DNA of 64,000 nucleotides from positions 105,269 through 169,268 of the forward strand of contig QKWP01000423.1 in NCBI GenBank assembly GCA_003550325.1, written 5' to 3'. A program made the translations under genes and the position numbers. Source of the stretch: Gigaspora rosea (Eukaryota > Glomeromycota > Glomeromycetes > Diversisporales > Gigasporaceae). Of this stretch, positions 45,371-59,425 are shown piece after piece. How positions within the stretch are numbered: the first letter of the stretch is position 1; each line of letters opens with the position of its first letter. The notes below the pieces were generated by a model. That model did no database searches. It worked only from the letters and a program-made list of their open reading frames with translations, and was not told the origin of the DNA.

Positions 45371-47272
45371 CAAATATGCAATATAGATTACTATATAAAT
45401 TTAGATATTTAATATACTGGTAATTTAATCTAAGGCTATACAAACTAGATTAATTAGTTCTCATAACATATATTTTATATTTTCACCTGCCAACCTGGAA
45501 AATCCCACGTTCAATGTTGAGATATGTAATATTTGGGCAGAAGAACTTAAGTGTTTCTAGCAATAACGGTTTTTCCTGAATTCATTCATATTCTAATACA
45601 AGACTTAGTCATTGTAATAACATTCCAGATTTTTGAAAAATATGTACTATACTTGATCAGATTTTTATTTAAAAATTTAAAAATTTTTTAATTTAAAAAT
45701 ATACGCAATAAAATTATGACCCAGAACCTGCCAAAATATTTTATTGATAAAAAAGTTTTAATAATATTTATTAATATTATTTACAAATGAAAGTGAGATA
45801 TCACTGGTGCTCCTCTGTTGCAGCAGTTCCTATTAATTTTTTATCCATTAGATCATATATTCATAATTGTGTTCTAAGATGACCTTTTTTATACACTGGG
45901 CGCTATGTGTATAAACGGAAATTTCATTTTCGCTTAAACCCAACTGCCCAGGATATAACTAACTATTAAGTTATCTTATTTTTGAATTGCTATATCTCGA
46001 TTATATGCTGTCTTCATTGCGATAAGCTAACGTTTTCTGTAATTGGAATTCTTTTTTAATGCGGTCATTTTCACTTTACTTTTATTAAATAATGAAAATA
46101 AAGATTTGTAGATTCCTTATTTTAAATTGCAAATTGGATAATTTATTTAAGCGTTTAATAATCATTCTTTACACTTAAACATCAAACGAAAGAATGAATA
46201 GTAAAAATAAGGTAACTGCGCGACAATATCAGGAGGTAAATTTTAATAAATAATGATATGTAGTCATTTAAATTATACTTTTAGAACGTGGAGTATTATT
46301 GAAATTAACAATATTATTTATAGATATTATATTAATCGTTCAACGTCTATAAGGAATTATTTAAACTGTTTGATGTTTATTATTTAGCCCTTTCATATGC
46401 TCTAAATTAATTGCCGAGGGTAGTAAGGTATAACAGATACAAAAGTAGGAGCTGTGCACAGTCACAAGTTTTATCAAAATTAACTACCAAAAAGGTATTG
46501 ATCTCACATAAAACAATTTAAGTATATTTAACATTTCTAAATCAACGCACGCATATGATAATAGTTGGATCTTTTTATAGGACATGGCTTAGAAGGTTGC
46601 AAATTAGGGTCTGATTGTAGTAGTAATATATAGAAACCCATATAAAAAAATTTCAAAAAAACGCAGTCTGATTTTCTTTAGATTATTCGTTCCTCATTTT
46701 TCGGAACAAAACATATACAAATTCCTGGTCATTTCTATAGAACGCTAATAAAAATAAAATCTGATTAAGACTCGGCTTCTTGTTGTACAAAAGATTAGAA
46801 GCCAAATTTTATCCAGGATAATCGAAAGAAAATCTGAGTATGTTTTTTGAAAAATTTTTATAAACACCTTACAAGTATTAATACTTTTTTAAACTTTATT
46901 ACACGTAATTCACTAATTTTGCATTCGAAGAATATCTTAATTCATCGAAACCAACCAATGATTGGAGATTCTGGGCCATCAATACAGATAAATGTTTATA
47001 ATTTCAATTTCAATTATTCAGCATATATCGAATATAATTTTTGCAAATATTTGGTGGTCAACCTTGTATGTTTTTATATATTAAAATTTTAGAATATTAA
47101 ATGATTGTTACTATATATACATTTAAAAAAAAATTAAGAGAATGTCAAAAGCTTCGACTTACCATACTTTGCCATAAGTTAATATTTGTATCATATAAAT
47201 AAACCTAAAGAATAGATTAAATTTAAATTAAGATACCAAATTTCATTTAAATTAATAAAATATAGAGGTCCA
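45371..47272. other. Region without a recognised gene
   Basis: About 1.9 kb. Composition is less extreme than elsewhere (45800-46850), but no frame over 80 codons, no intron-joined frame and no element ends were recognised. It may be remnant host sequence. Confidence 0.4.
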
Positions 47273-47345
47273 ATCCGTCATTCATTTATTTGTATTTGAA
47301 TATCCAATAATTATTTGGATAAATAATATCCGGATTGGAGCTCTA
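47273..47345. mobile_element. Tiny TIR element, TAGAGGTCCAATCCG
   Basis: 73 bp with ends TAGAGGTCCAATCCG and CGGATTGGAGCTCTA. Flanking octamers ATAAAATA and GTAAAAAA agree at 6 of 8. The TAGAG end recalls the hAT-like element at 3801. Modest evidence. Confidence 0.5.
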
Positions 47346-47593
47346 GTAAAAAAAAAAAAAATTACAACCCACCTAAATACAAGATATTACCATCCAACAA
47401 TAAAGCAGATACGTAGCTATCTCTTCCAGAAGAAACATTTGACCCACCCAATTCGCTCTTGTTGGAGGACAATTTGCCTAATGATTACAGAATGTTAGTA
47501 ATGAATAAAAGATTGGGGTATGCGGTCAACTAAGTAAATCAAAACTATATATAGTACTATATAAAAATTAAATATTGATTTTTTTTGAATTTA

Positions 47594-48006
47594 TTGATCA
47601 GGAAAGTGATCGGAATAGTGATTAGAATTTTTTATTGCTTTTAATATATATTTTAATAGTAAAGAATGACTTGGATGTTTTGGATGTCTAAAGCGAATCG
47701 ATTTACTTTTTTCAATTATTTTAGCATAAATCAATTCTTAAACATGTTTATAACAATGTTATGTTGAAAATTTTTTGATTCATATTGTAAACTATTCAAA
47801 AATAGATATTTTCGTTGCAAATTAAAATTCAATACAAGATTTAAAATTTTTTAACACAACTTTGTTATAAATGTATTTAAGAATAGATTTATAATAAAAT
47901 AATTGAAAAAAGTAAAGCGATTCGCTCTAAACATCTAAAAATATTTTTTATTATTAAAATAAGTAATAAATAATCCTTATCACTATTTTGATCACTATTC
48001 TGATCA
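47594..48006. mobile_element. TIR element with TGATCAGAATAGTGATC ends
   Basis: 413 bp, ends TTGATCAGGAAAGTGATCG and the complement of TGATCAGAATAGTGATC. TGAATTT flanks both sides (7 bp, or 8 with one mismatch). Arms share GCGAATCG, TCGCTCTAAACATC and TTTTTTCAATTATTTTA words in inverted order. A related half-copy is embedded at about 4510-4632. Confidence 0.8.
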
Positions 48007-48960
48007 TGAATTTCAACTTTATCGAAGCAAAGTCATTGCAGGATTTTTGCAATGCACATCTGCTAATGTGTTTCCTCTCTCAGATTCAACTATGAACTAG
48101 CTTAAGGGTGCGACGTTATTAAATTCTGTGATAAAATATTTAAAAAAAGTTAAAATAAGAACTTTAAAATAAAAAATTCTTAATTTTTAAGTCTCATTAA
48201 TTTTTTTGTTAAAGGGTTGAACCTGATTGATTCTGAAAATAGAGCTCCTTACCTTTAGTTCATTTAGTTATTACAGTATTCAAAAAAAAAACCTGAAAAA
48301 TTAAATTAACTATAAAAATAGTAAGCGAAATTTAAAATAAAGTTTAAGGAAAAACTACCTTTTAACACTACAAGAATCCCTACAGATCTGAAGCTATATA
48401 TTTGAAAATACATATTTCTGATCTTTGATCTACATATAAAAATCACACACAGTATGCTTAGTAGACCCATATTAAATCTTGTTTGTAGTTTTAGTTCGTG
48501 CCCTAAAGATGTCATCTACATTTTGAATGTAACCCTGAGATCCGATTCGTCTTACCTCATCAAAAAAAGCTAAAAAATAGGCAAAGTTGGTCTTCATGAG
48601 AAGGATTCTAGAATTTCCAAGTACTGCCTTTGAAAAAAGTGGATTCTAATTGCTGTTAATTAAAGTGTTACCATGTCACTAGTTGTAGAAAAGGCGTTGA
48701 GTTTGAAACAAAAAAAAAGTTTATATAATGATTAACATCCATTAACTTATGCATTGTATATATATTATGGTATTATTTGCTTAAATTTGCCCTCTAAATA
48801 AAGTTTTTTGAGATATTTGATCTATACTGATCTTTTTTTACAGAAGACGTACAAAGAGTTAAAGAGCACTATAATATGTTTTAAAAAAATTTTATTATAT
48901 GAAACTACAAGTTGCCATTATTTTTCATAGTAAAGGTTATTTTAAAAATATTTTTTTATA
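48007..48960. other. Spacer without a recognised gene
   Basis: About 950 bases, AT-rich, no frame or repeat identified. Confidence 0.45.
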
Positions 48961-51900
48961 TTGTGTAACCTAGTGATCTTCAAGCCAATCAAATCGAATG
49001 TCCGCCATGCTGAATTGACTGTAGTAGAATGGATAGAGACAGCAAAAAAGAAAGGATACAAGATAATAGTAATGAGAGACTTTAATTTTGATTGTTGGAA
49101 GGCAAAGATGAAGACACCAAGAATATTCATTGGCATGAAAAGCTATGGATTACACAGCATGTTAGAACACTTTGGAATTGAGAACAATACATGGACTGGA
49201 CCCACAGTAAGCAGCCAAATTGATGATATTTGGTCAACAATAGCAGTATTAGTAAAATGTGATAAGCCAAGGTTAATCTGTGCAGATGAAATAACTAATA
49301 GCGATCATAAGATTATCATGGCACAGTGGAATTATGACTACAATCTGAATACGAAACAAAGACCTCACAGCAGTAGATGGGTATACGAATACGACAAGAT
49401 GAAGGAGAAAAACTGGAAAGAGTTTGAAACCAGAATTGAAAGAGCAATTAAGAAGAGTACTTATCTGAAGATCAAAAATCAAACTAATCTAGATAAAATA
49501 TGGAATAAGCTTGCTAATGACATAAACACGGCAAGTAAAAATCTAATACCAAGAACCAAGATCGTTTCAAAAACTCACTATGAATTTTCAACAAGAGCAA
49601 CAAAGCTCCATAGTATACTAAAGAAAATCAATACAATAATTAGAACAATAAAGACAGGCACTATGACAAACTCTAAGGCGATAAATACAAAAATCAACAA
49701 AATAAACAAGTTAGCAGAACTGAATATAACAAAGATAATGAGAGATGGTGTAGAAGACAGAAACATGGAAGAAATACTATGAAAACTAAAAGAATACCAG
49801 AAAGCTATAAGAAAAGCAAGACAGCTTGAAAATAAAATACAGCAATTTAATTATTATATTAACAAGAGATATAGTGACGTCACAACAAACACAAAACAGA
49901 TGATAAGTAGTATATTAAAAAAATAAACCATTAAAGTTGACTACACAACATAGTGACGGAAACAGGAGTAGCAACCAGTGAAGACGACATAAAAAAGGAG
50001 GTTAGGACTGTGTCATTAATCACCTGATTATTTTTTATCAGAGGCCTATCTCACTCCCTCTTTCTTAATATATATATAGTCAGGTTCTTATATAATTTCA
50101 ACTTTTTTGACCCCCTCTCCTTCCTAAACAAATTACCTGTTTTTTGTTACTTTTCTTAAGAAGCACTACGAAAACTGGACAAAACATAACGCACTAAATA
50201 CAGTAGTAATACAGTACTATGGAAAACATAGAAAAAACTACGAACCAATACAGAGTATAAGCAAAGAGTGGTATATAGAGTTATTGGATGAGATAGATGA
50301 ATTAAAACTGGAGGAACTAATGAAAGATGCCCAATAAAGAAAGTGACTGGTCCATTATTAATATCAAATGAAATGCTAAAACACTTGGGAACCAAGGTGA
50401 AGGCTATAATAATACAGATCTTTAATGCATATGTAAGGCTTATGGCAATACTGAGTAGCTGGAAGAGAAGTGCAATTTACTCTATCTCGAAGAAACAAAT
50501 TTTCAATGGAGACCTTAAGCAAACAAAACCTATAACACTAATTGAATATATCCACAAACTATTCACAAAAGCAATTACAAAAAGATTAAGTTCAGCACTA
50601 TTGAAATATAAGATATTGAAAGACAATAATTACTTAGCGCTTCTGAATATGTCAATGCTATTTCCCTTGAACACATTAACCCATATCATCGAAGACAGTT
50701 TGATGAAGAAAAACAATTATAGCTAGTCTTACAAGACATGTTAAAAGCTTATGATTCTGTACATATACTATTACTAAAAGAAGCACTAAAGAGAATAAGA
50801 ATACCTCAGTCAATAATTGATTTAATCGGGGAGATATTTAAAGATAAAAAAACTACATAATAACCAACCATGTGAATACAGATTGGTATGAAGTAGGTAA
50901 TGGAGTAGACCAAGGGGTGACGATATCTCTCCTACTATAGAGGATATTCTATGACCCTCTGATAACAAAAATAAACAAACAATATAAAGGATATATATTG
51001 GGGCTAAAATCCCAAACCAGTTAGGAAAAAAACAAAGAATGCAATATAGGTTTTCAACAATAGCCTATATGGACAACACAGTATAGGTAGCAAAAACAAA
51101 AGAACAACTAAAGACAATCTTACACATGGCAGAATCTTTCTATGAATTTACAAGAATAAGAGTAAACCGAATAAGTCTACCTTGGCAACAACAAACCAAG
51201 AATTCAACAACAAAGTAACTTATAACAATGAAAAATGAAACCCATCAACAAAAAAGAACCTTTCAAAATCCTAGGATGTTGGTTCACAATCAATAACTTA
51301 CACAAAGAAGTACACGAACACATAAAAAAAGAAGCAATTGTGGCTATGAATTGCTTAAAAACATCCTAAATTACTGAAAAATAATGCATTTACATCATAA
51401 ACTCAGTGCTCTTAACTCGGTTAGCCTACAGAATCCAGAATACAAAGCTAAAAAATGTGACATGTAAACAAATAACACACCGATACACACAAATATATAA
51501 AAACAAAGCACAACTTGCTGAATCCGTACCAAATTTAGTGTTATGGCATAATAAGATATATGGACTAAAAAAGGTTTCTGATATACAAATACAACAACAT
51601 ACGGCAAACATAATAAGACTATTGAATCACCAGACATTTGAGAAATCTGCAATTAAAACTGCTTTACAACAACTACAAAATATGGCAGATAATGGAATAT
51701 CAATATTAAGACAAGACCCAGAAGTTTATGCAAAAGGATATGACAAAAGCAGACTAGCAGAAATATTAAAATCATGCTATGAAAACAGAATATTATTTAC
51801 CAGGAACACACAAACGGAATGGCCAAGAATAGTACCTCTACAAGGCGACTCAATAAATAAAATAATCAGATAATTAAAACAACCGTCAAAGATCAAACAG

Positions 51901-54000
51901 AGAGCAACCCAGTTAGGGCTTAAAACAATACAACAAACAATAAATAAGCATTATAACTTGCAACTAACATAGAACAGGTTCCCACAAAACATAAAAAAAA
52001 TACCAAGAGCCAAAGAACCAAAATGGTATAAAGCAATACAAGAAAAAGGGAAAGAGTGGTTATGAAAAAATAAACGAATACCAACCAAATTAAAGGTATA
52101 TAAGGCAAAGATAAAAGAAAAAACATAGTGCATGATGACAAATAGGGAGATAGATAGAATATTAAGTACAAGCACACACACAGTAATACTCCAGCACTGG
52201 ACATACGAAGTGCTGAATAATAAAGTAACGAGATGCTCAGGATGCAGCAGGAACAATGTACCAAATAGAATGAAATGTATGATAAAGATAGACAGAACAG
52301 CTGAGATATATGGAATACAAATCGACAGTATAATGAGAGTGAGAGCTAACATAGAAATATTAAAAAAACTTATAAGAAGAAAAGAAAAGAAGATTCAACC
52401 CAATCTGATCACAAAGACATATTATAAACTAAAAATAGAAAACAACAAAAACTAATACCCAATGCGATAAGAAAGATGACATTAGATCAAAATTGTAGGA
52501 AATAAAAGGAAAAGTAGAAAAATTAAAACAGAAAGAATATACAGTCGAAATGGAAGTGATAACCAAAGAGATAAAAAACAATAAAATCAACACAACAGCA
52601 ACATGGAAGTTCAATAAGGAAGAAATACACTTCATCCAAAAAATGAAATCATGGGCATCTAAAAAAAAGCAAATCTTAAGCACAATATCTCGCATAATTC
52701 TAACCATACCAAACAATCACCACATTAAGATAAATATAAACCAATGTTTATCAAGAACAATTGATGAACAGAGCAAGAAGAAAGCCCAAGGTGGTATAGG
52801 TGAACTCAGTAAAATAAAATACTAGGTCAGCTGGGCAATATTATATACAATAGCAGGTAGAAAACAAGTAGAATAGTCGATAACATACAAAGATAAAATG
52901 GATAATTTGGAGAATACCATATAAATTCCAAAAAATTTGATATACAATATGATAACATAAAATACGATATGTACGTTATGAGATAGAATGGACAACAATG
53001 CCCAGAATTCTCTTGTAGATTTATAAGACACACACAGAATGCAAAGAATATTGCCTTATAGCAATCACAAGAAAGATTGACAAAGTGAGATAAGAATAAA
53101 GAAAAGATCAATTGGATTCTATTCCAAAACTACCTAAACTTTGATAGTAAACCACTACAAAGAAGCACAAATACTAATAAATCAAGCTGCAAGTTCTTCA
53201 AAATCAAACTTTTTCTTAATAAATCACCAACTATGACAAATCTCTATTAGAGAAACATGGAAAAGTACAAGTCAAACATCTGTTGAAGATGTAAAAAACA
53301 TACTAAAACAAATGAACAGGTATTGAATACAAGGACAACAATATAACAAAAGACCAACTACTTCATAACACATTAACAAAAATACTAACAAAAGTAAATA
53401 ATTACTCTGTCACAAACATAAACAAACTAATAAAATTATTATTAGAAAAGAAAGATAGAAACAACAAAGAAATCCAACCATGGGCCAGAATCGTAAGAAT
53501 GAAACAGAAAAAGAAATAAACAAATTTAAAGAAGATTTTAAAGGAAGACAAAATTTCTGTTGTTATGTTCTACACAAACTAAACAAGACCCTACAAAAAC
53601 AAATATGAAAAAGAAGGTGCTTGAAGATGGCCAAAGTACCAGATGAAGCAATACAAGCAATCGAAGATAATATACTACGAATGAATGATGATTCTACAAA
53701 CAGTCAAGAAAAAAAAGTAACACAAAGTGAATGAAAGGATGGAAATATGGAAAAAAAGGTTTATCATACATAATACATCACTAATATATATTGAAAACAT
53801 TAACGTATAGAGTGAGATGGATTAACCTTACTTGAGAAAGTATAGGTTGCAGGAGCGGTACACACTAGCCTAAGCCTTAGTTTCGAGAAAAAGAAAAATG
53901 TAAATCATACATGTAAATGTTGTATATATATTTTGAATTTAATAAAAAAACTGAGGATAGACCACACTTTAAAAAAAAAAATAAATAAATAAATAAATAA
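48961..54000 (+). pseudogene. Second LINE, 5-prime truncated and decayed
   Basis: It starts inside the endonuclease. 48985-49782 reads VVEWIETAKKKGYKIIVMRD, FNFDCW, GPTVSSQIDDIWS and NSDHKIIMAQ. Reverse transcriptase remnants: PLLISNEMLKHLG (50345), LQDMLKAYDSV (50731), DQGVTISLL-like (50910) and IAYMDNTV (51061), where YADD has become YMDN. Further frames 51406-51873 and 52132-52455 contain RCSGCSRNNVPNRMKC. Many stops and frame changes lie in between. The 3-prime end is marked by AATAAAAAAACTG and an A/(AAAT) tail near 53940-54000. RNase H was not recognised. It overlaps in coding position with the fragment ending at 45370, so I treat it as a separate insertion. Confidence 0.75.
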
Positions 54001-54246
54001 ATTTAATACTTCAAAATGATAATTGTTATTTTTGCATTATTAGAAAAACTACAAAATTATTCAAAATCAAAAAAATTGAATTATAATATAAATAAAGAAA
54101 GACCTCCTAATATAAACTTATTAAAAACAATTAGAAGGCATTAAAGAATAATATTTAAAAGTTTAAAAGCCTTTTAAAAGTATAAATAATCTTAAACCTA
54201 TTTTAAAAAAAGTATAAAAACTTTAATATATTTATTCTGGGTCCAT

Positions 54247-54538
54247 ATTATTTTACCAACAATCACTTCATAGACACTACATTTCACCAACAAATTATTC
54301 ACTAACAAGTTTCATTTTACCAACAGTTTATTTTACTGAAGCTCATTTCATTAACAAGGTTTTTTTATAAAGTATACTAACTTTAATTCTAATTCTATTC
54401 TGATCCTAATAACAATAACCAGAATTACTTTGTTAGTAAAATGAGCTTCAGTAAAATAAACTGTTAGTAAAATAAACTTTTAATAAATAATTTGTTAGTA
54501 AAATGGGGTGTATATAAAGTAATTGTTAGTAAAATAAT
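54247..54538. mobile_element. TIR element with arrays of 15-17-bp repeats (MULE-like relative)
   Basis: Left: ATTATTTTACCAACAATCAC then repeated CATTTTACCAACAG-like units. Right: the complement with GTTAGTAAAAT units. Same construction as 44358-45155 but with TTTTACCAACA in place of TTTCGCCGACA. No 9-bp duplication found. Ends approximate. Confidence 0.7.
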
Positions 54539-55058
54539 TGCTACCTATTTGACCAATATTATGAAGAATCAAATAATATTAAATGCATATATATATTCAA
54601 TAATATATTATTTTTGTAGTTAGCTTAAAAAAATGCTATGTATATAGTACAAAAATAAAATAGATTATAAACCTTATTTTATTAAAAATTGGGCATTAAT
54701 TTTTTGACTACTGTTTATTATTTTTAAAATTATAGCAGATCTTATATTTTTTACAAAAGAGTAACCAATTTTTCAAGTTGGATACATTGGATCTAGATTA
54801 GTATTTAGCCCTAATTGTTAGCAAAATTATTAGCTAGATATTTTTTGCTTAATAAATAGATATTTTATTAGTAAAATTTTTAATAATCTTGGGCAAAATC
54901 AATTAACTGACCATGATTCTGATGCACTCTGAAGTATTTTAACCCAAAATTTTGGTATAAATTAGATCAATATGAATAGGTGAGCAGATTTGTATAGTAT
55001 AGACTGTATTTAACCAATTAGCTATAATTCTTAACTCCAATACTGATATATATTACAC

Positions 55059-55338
55059 TAGGGTTTCACAATTTGATTTGATCTTCAAATATTTGAATCA
55101 AATATTTGATCAAATTCAAATTCAAATTTGACTATATTTGATTTGCTCAAATTCAAATATGGCCAAATTGATTTGATTTGACAAATATTTGATTTGATTT
55201 GAAAATTACTATTAAAAATTCAAATTTAAATCAAATTCAAATTCAAATATTTGAATCAAATCAAATTCAAATCAGGATCAATTTGATTTGATCAAATTCA
55301 AATTGATCCAATATTTGATTTGAATTTGAGGAACCCTA
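55059..55338. mobile_element. Palindromic hAT-like MITE, TAGGGTT family (copy 3)
   Basis: 280 bp, ends TAGGGTTTCACAA and GAGGAACCCTA. Flanks TATTACAC and TATTGCAC (7 of 8). Collinear with copies 1 and 2, slightly shorter near the right end. Confidence 0.93.
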
Positions 55339-55469
55339 TATTGCACTAGATCAGTATAGTATAGATTTAAAAGTGATTTAAAAATTTGGCCTTACTATAC
55401 AAATCTGCTTATCTATACTATACTAATATGTAAAATATCCATGTAAAGTATGCAGTAAATAAGTCAATA

Positions 55470-56430
55470 AGGGGAGCACCATTTATCACCTGATTTTTTA
55501 TGATGGGGTCAGAAAATTATCAGGTCCATAATAGTAGATAACTTTTGATTGGCTAAAATTTTTTAAAACTTTTTAAAATTTTAAAAATTTAATATTAAAT
55601 AAAATTTGAACCAAGGATCCATTTTGGATGATTTTACTACCAAAAATGTTCATCTAAATGAGATGATTCCAACGAGCCTAAAATCATCAAAATTCAATTA
55701 CTGGATCCCAAGATCGTTATAAATTTGTATTGCTTTAATTATATTAGTTTTGTATATATTAAAAATTATTATTAAAGATCTTATAAACTTTAATATTGAA
55801 TAACTTGTGAACCAGTGATCCATTTTGGATGATTTTACTACCAAAATGCTCATCTCAGTGAGACAATTCTAATAAACCTAAAATAGTTAAATTCTGATTA
55901 CGGGATCCCAAGATCGTTATAGATTTGTGTTATTTTAATATAAAATATATTAAATCAATTAAAAATAACACAAATCTATAACAATCTTGGGATTTCGTGA
56001 TCAGAATTTAACGATTTTAGGTTCATTAGAATCGTCTCACTAAGATGAGCATTTTGGCAGTAAAACTATCTAAAACGTATTGCTGGTTCACAAGTTATTC
56101 AATGTTAAATTTATAACATCTTTAATAATAATTTTTAATATCTGATATATACAAAACTAATATAATTAAAGCAATACAAATTTATAACAATCTTGGGATC
56201 CAGTGACTGGGTTTTGACAATTTTAGGCTTGTTGAAATCAACTCATTGAGATGAACATTTTGGTAGTAAAATCATCCAAAACAGATCATTGGTTCAAATT
56301 TTATTTAATATTAAAGTTTAAAATTTTTTAAAATTTTAAAAAATTTTAGCCAATCAAATTGCAGTATTTATGATCAGGTAGGGGGTAGCCACTTAGTAGC
56401 AAAATATCAGCTAATAAACAGCCCTCCCCT
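55470..56430. mobile_element. Foldback element sharing modules with 22841 and 30414
   Basis: Ends AGGGGAGCACCATTTATCAC and the complement of AGGGGAGGGCTGTTTATTAG. The axis is near 55950. Each arm carries two modules with ATTTTACTACCAAAATG, GAGACGATTC-like and TGATCCCAAGATCGTTATA-like words. No coding. Borders without a clear duplication. Confidence 0.8.
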
Positions 56431-58087
56431 AATTAATTAAGAAATTTTGAATTTCAGAGTAGTCTTTTTGAACTGATCTAGAGCACAAACTTGTACATAT
56501 TTCTTTATACAAAAAAAATTAAATCTTTAATAATTACTTGATCTTGCAAATTTAAAGTATTTGATATATTTATTTTTTTTATTTATTACATATAAAATTA
56601 ATATCTTTTTAATAATAAATTAATAAATAAAAAAATCAAAACTATCCTAATTAAAAATTTTTTGATGAAAATTATGTTCTAAATTGGATATACATATATA
56701 AACAAAACTATGAGAACCTTACCAGTATTTGTATAAAGCAGTAAATGTGCTCACAAAAATCCTTCATAAGATGATGAATAAAAGTTCATATTCTACAAAA
56801 GTGCAGAAAACTAGTAAACCTTTTAAAGACGAGAATTCTCCTATATAGTGTTACAACTAAAGTAATAAATATATTTGAAAATATAGTTCAGTAATATTTG
56901 ATGACCACTGGATTGTAGCTTTGTTGCTTTAGGCTTAGAAATTATTGATAGAATGTTCTAATAAAAATAATGTGTTTGCAAAAAAAAGATTAGCAAATGT
57001 ATTGTAAATCTATTATTAAGCCTCTTGCGGTCCCAATATAAAAGATATAAAAGTGTTGTACTTTTGACTTTGTAATAATACTCAGAACCTTCAGGCCATA
57101 ACAATACTATTATTTAATAAATATGGCAGTTAAAGCTGAAACTGAAATTTTGGAGTCTTAATTTAGATCTAAAATCTATATATACTTTTTAATTAATAAC
57201 TCTAACTCTAAATTCAATTCTAACTATTACAGATAGGGCACAAAAATACACCCCAAAAATTTTAATAAAATATTCAAAATTCAGCTTCAGCTATCACAAA
57301 AAAATATTTTATTTACTAGCTCAAAACTTATAATATTTTTCTCTTTTTTATTGTCAAAACTATAACTAACACAAAATGGAAATGCTATTGACAACTATGG
57401 CTTACTATTGAAAACAAGAAACCAATTTTGAAAGAAATATGAATGCTACAGAAATAACTAAGTGGTCCTGGTAACTATATCATTATAGAAATACTATTAT
57501 CTATACATAACCACAAAATATAACTTATTTCCTGTACTACATTTATTTAAGATTATTGGGAAGTTCAAAAGCCTACCATATGTAGTTACTTAGAACATTA
57601 CGCAATAAAGAACAAATTGTATATAGCTTGTATTTTGTAAAAAAAAAAAAAAATTACAAGAATGAAATGCTATTGACAAATGGCTTACTGTTGAAGACAA
57701 GAAACCAATTTTTAAAGAAAGAAATGTGAATGAAGAACAAATTGTATATAGCTCGTTTTATTGTAAAAAAAAAATTACAAGAATGAAAATTCAGAGCCAA
57801 GAAAAATTCAATATGTTTTAAAATTGGGTTCTTCTGGTTGTGACAGGTATTACAAGAACATGGAATTGATGAAAATGCAAAGCATCAAAAATCTAATATT
57901 TTTTTAATTCTTTATCATTTTACCTTTTACTCTATTTTGGTAGTTCATATTTGACGGACAAATTTGATGAATTTGCAATACCCACTAGCACCAGTCAATT
58001 GAGCGAATTGTCAGAAATTGTAAGACCAATGATTATTTTAAAGTAATAACTAGAATTGTTATAAATATTAAATAAATATTTTTTAGC
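56431..58087. other. Spacer with a direct repeat
   Basis: No gene. Text near 57374-57440 and 57608-57665 is repeated at 57668-57725 and 57735-57790 (GCTATTGACAA, GACAAGAAACCAATTTT, ATTACAAGAATGAAA), a local duplication of roughly 125 bp with A runs. Confidence 0.5.
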
Positions 58088-59425
58088 ATTGTGTTGTAAA
58101 TCTTTATTGCAAATGCAAATTTTGCTTAATAAGAAAAGAAAATTCAGACAGAACTCTCGCCATTGTATAACCCTTAAAGCCAAATGAGAACAAATAATAT
58201 TCATTGTATTTTTATTATTGAGTACATTGTACTGTACAACGAAGTTAGGTAGCAAGTTATTAAAATAAAGTTTTTTTTACACATCAGTTTTGTGATTTTT
58301 AACGTAAAACATAATTTATAAAAGTTGAAGATTTTAGTTTTTTTGTTGTGGATACTAAAAAGAAACTAGCTAATTTTTTTTTATTAGAGTTGGATGCATG
58401 TTCAATAGATTTAAGTATCCGGAGTATGTGTGCCGGGTTGGTGCATCATAGCACTATAGTAGATTCTCTGAAGAAATATAAAGCATTGAAGCAAATAAGG
58501 TTAATTACAAGTTTTAACCGTAGATCAATATGATACAATAATATATATATGTACTGTAAAATAAATAGTGTAACAAGTTTTTGTTTTTCTATAAAAATAT
58601 ACTAAGTTAATGAAAATACGATTCTTTATTTATTATTAATGGACAATTTCATAAAGAAATTAACAAAGAAGGCGCAAAAGAAAAAGCATACAAAGAAAAC
58701 AATTTACAAAAACAATTTCTTTAACAACTTAAGTTGTATCTAGCCTGTTGGCTAAAGCCAATATATGAACTACCCACTGCATAAACTACATTATTGATAT
58801 CTATATAACCTTCTACCATAATTGCATCAAAAAGGCAATCCTAAACCACCTATTGTGGCACCAGCTATGTAATTCACGTAATACATGTCAGTGAAATTCG
58901 GATGATCAGATAATCGTGAAATCTAAAAGCCCATTGGCTAATCACCCTAACCCTAACCAATCAAATGCAGTAATATCACATCATCATCACCCCTACATTT
59001 AATATTTTCTAAATTATATAAATTAAAGATTCGAAGATTCCTATGTAACTTTAACGGTATAATGATATGTCATTTTATTCTTCGAAGAAAGTCCTTCTTT
59101 TTTTGTCTTATAAGAAAAAATTCGATATTACAAATTTTGATGTTAAGAAAAAAAAAATAAAAACCAAAAAATTCAATTATATTGTAAAAACTGGGTGATT
59201 GGTTTATATCTTTATTTCTTGTTCGAAACAATAAAATATAGTCAGAACAATAATAAAACAATACATATATAGTAAAAGGACTGCAAACGCACGCAAAACC
59301 AACCCTAAAGCCATAAATGGTGTAATAATCAAGAACAAAACCACACCAAAATCTAAACAGCAAATAGATAAAGAATATTATCAAAAGAATAAAGAAAGAA
59401 AAAGACAGAAATTTTTATAATTAAC
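58088..59425 (+). other. Upstream part of a duplicated unit (copy 1)
   Basis: From GTTGTAAATCTTTATTGCAA onward the text is repeated, in the same order and strand, at 61952-63858. It includes ACTGTACAACGAAGTTAGG, GTGTGCCGGGTTGGTGC and ACTGCAAACGCACGCAAAAC. A 61-codon frame at 58348-58533 lacks an ATG and is not preserved in the second copy, so I do not call a gene. The stretch just before 59426 probably holds the promoter of the nuclease gene. Confidence 0.75.

Noticed and set aside
45895-45955. Possible tRNA on the minus strand (TGGGCAGTTGGG ... AGCGCCCA)
   Set aside because: The ends pair but the span is too short, and there is no B-box-like GGTTCGAATCC.
58348-58533. A 61-codon plus-strand frame (LANFFLLELDACSIDL)
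   Set aside because: No ATG, and not preserved as a frame in the second copy of the duplicated unit.
59070-59384. A 104-codon minus-strand hydrophobic frame, recurring at 63651-63890
   Set aside because: It recurs because the whole locus is duplicated; the two versions differ by small indels that a real gene would not tolerate, and it overlaps the probable promoter of the nuclease gene.
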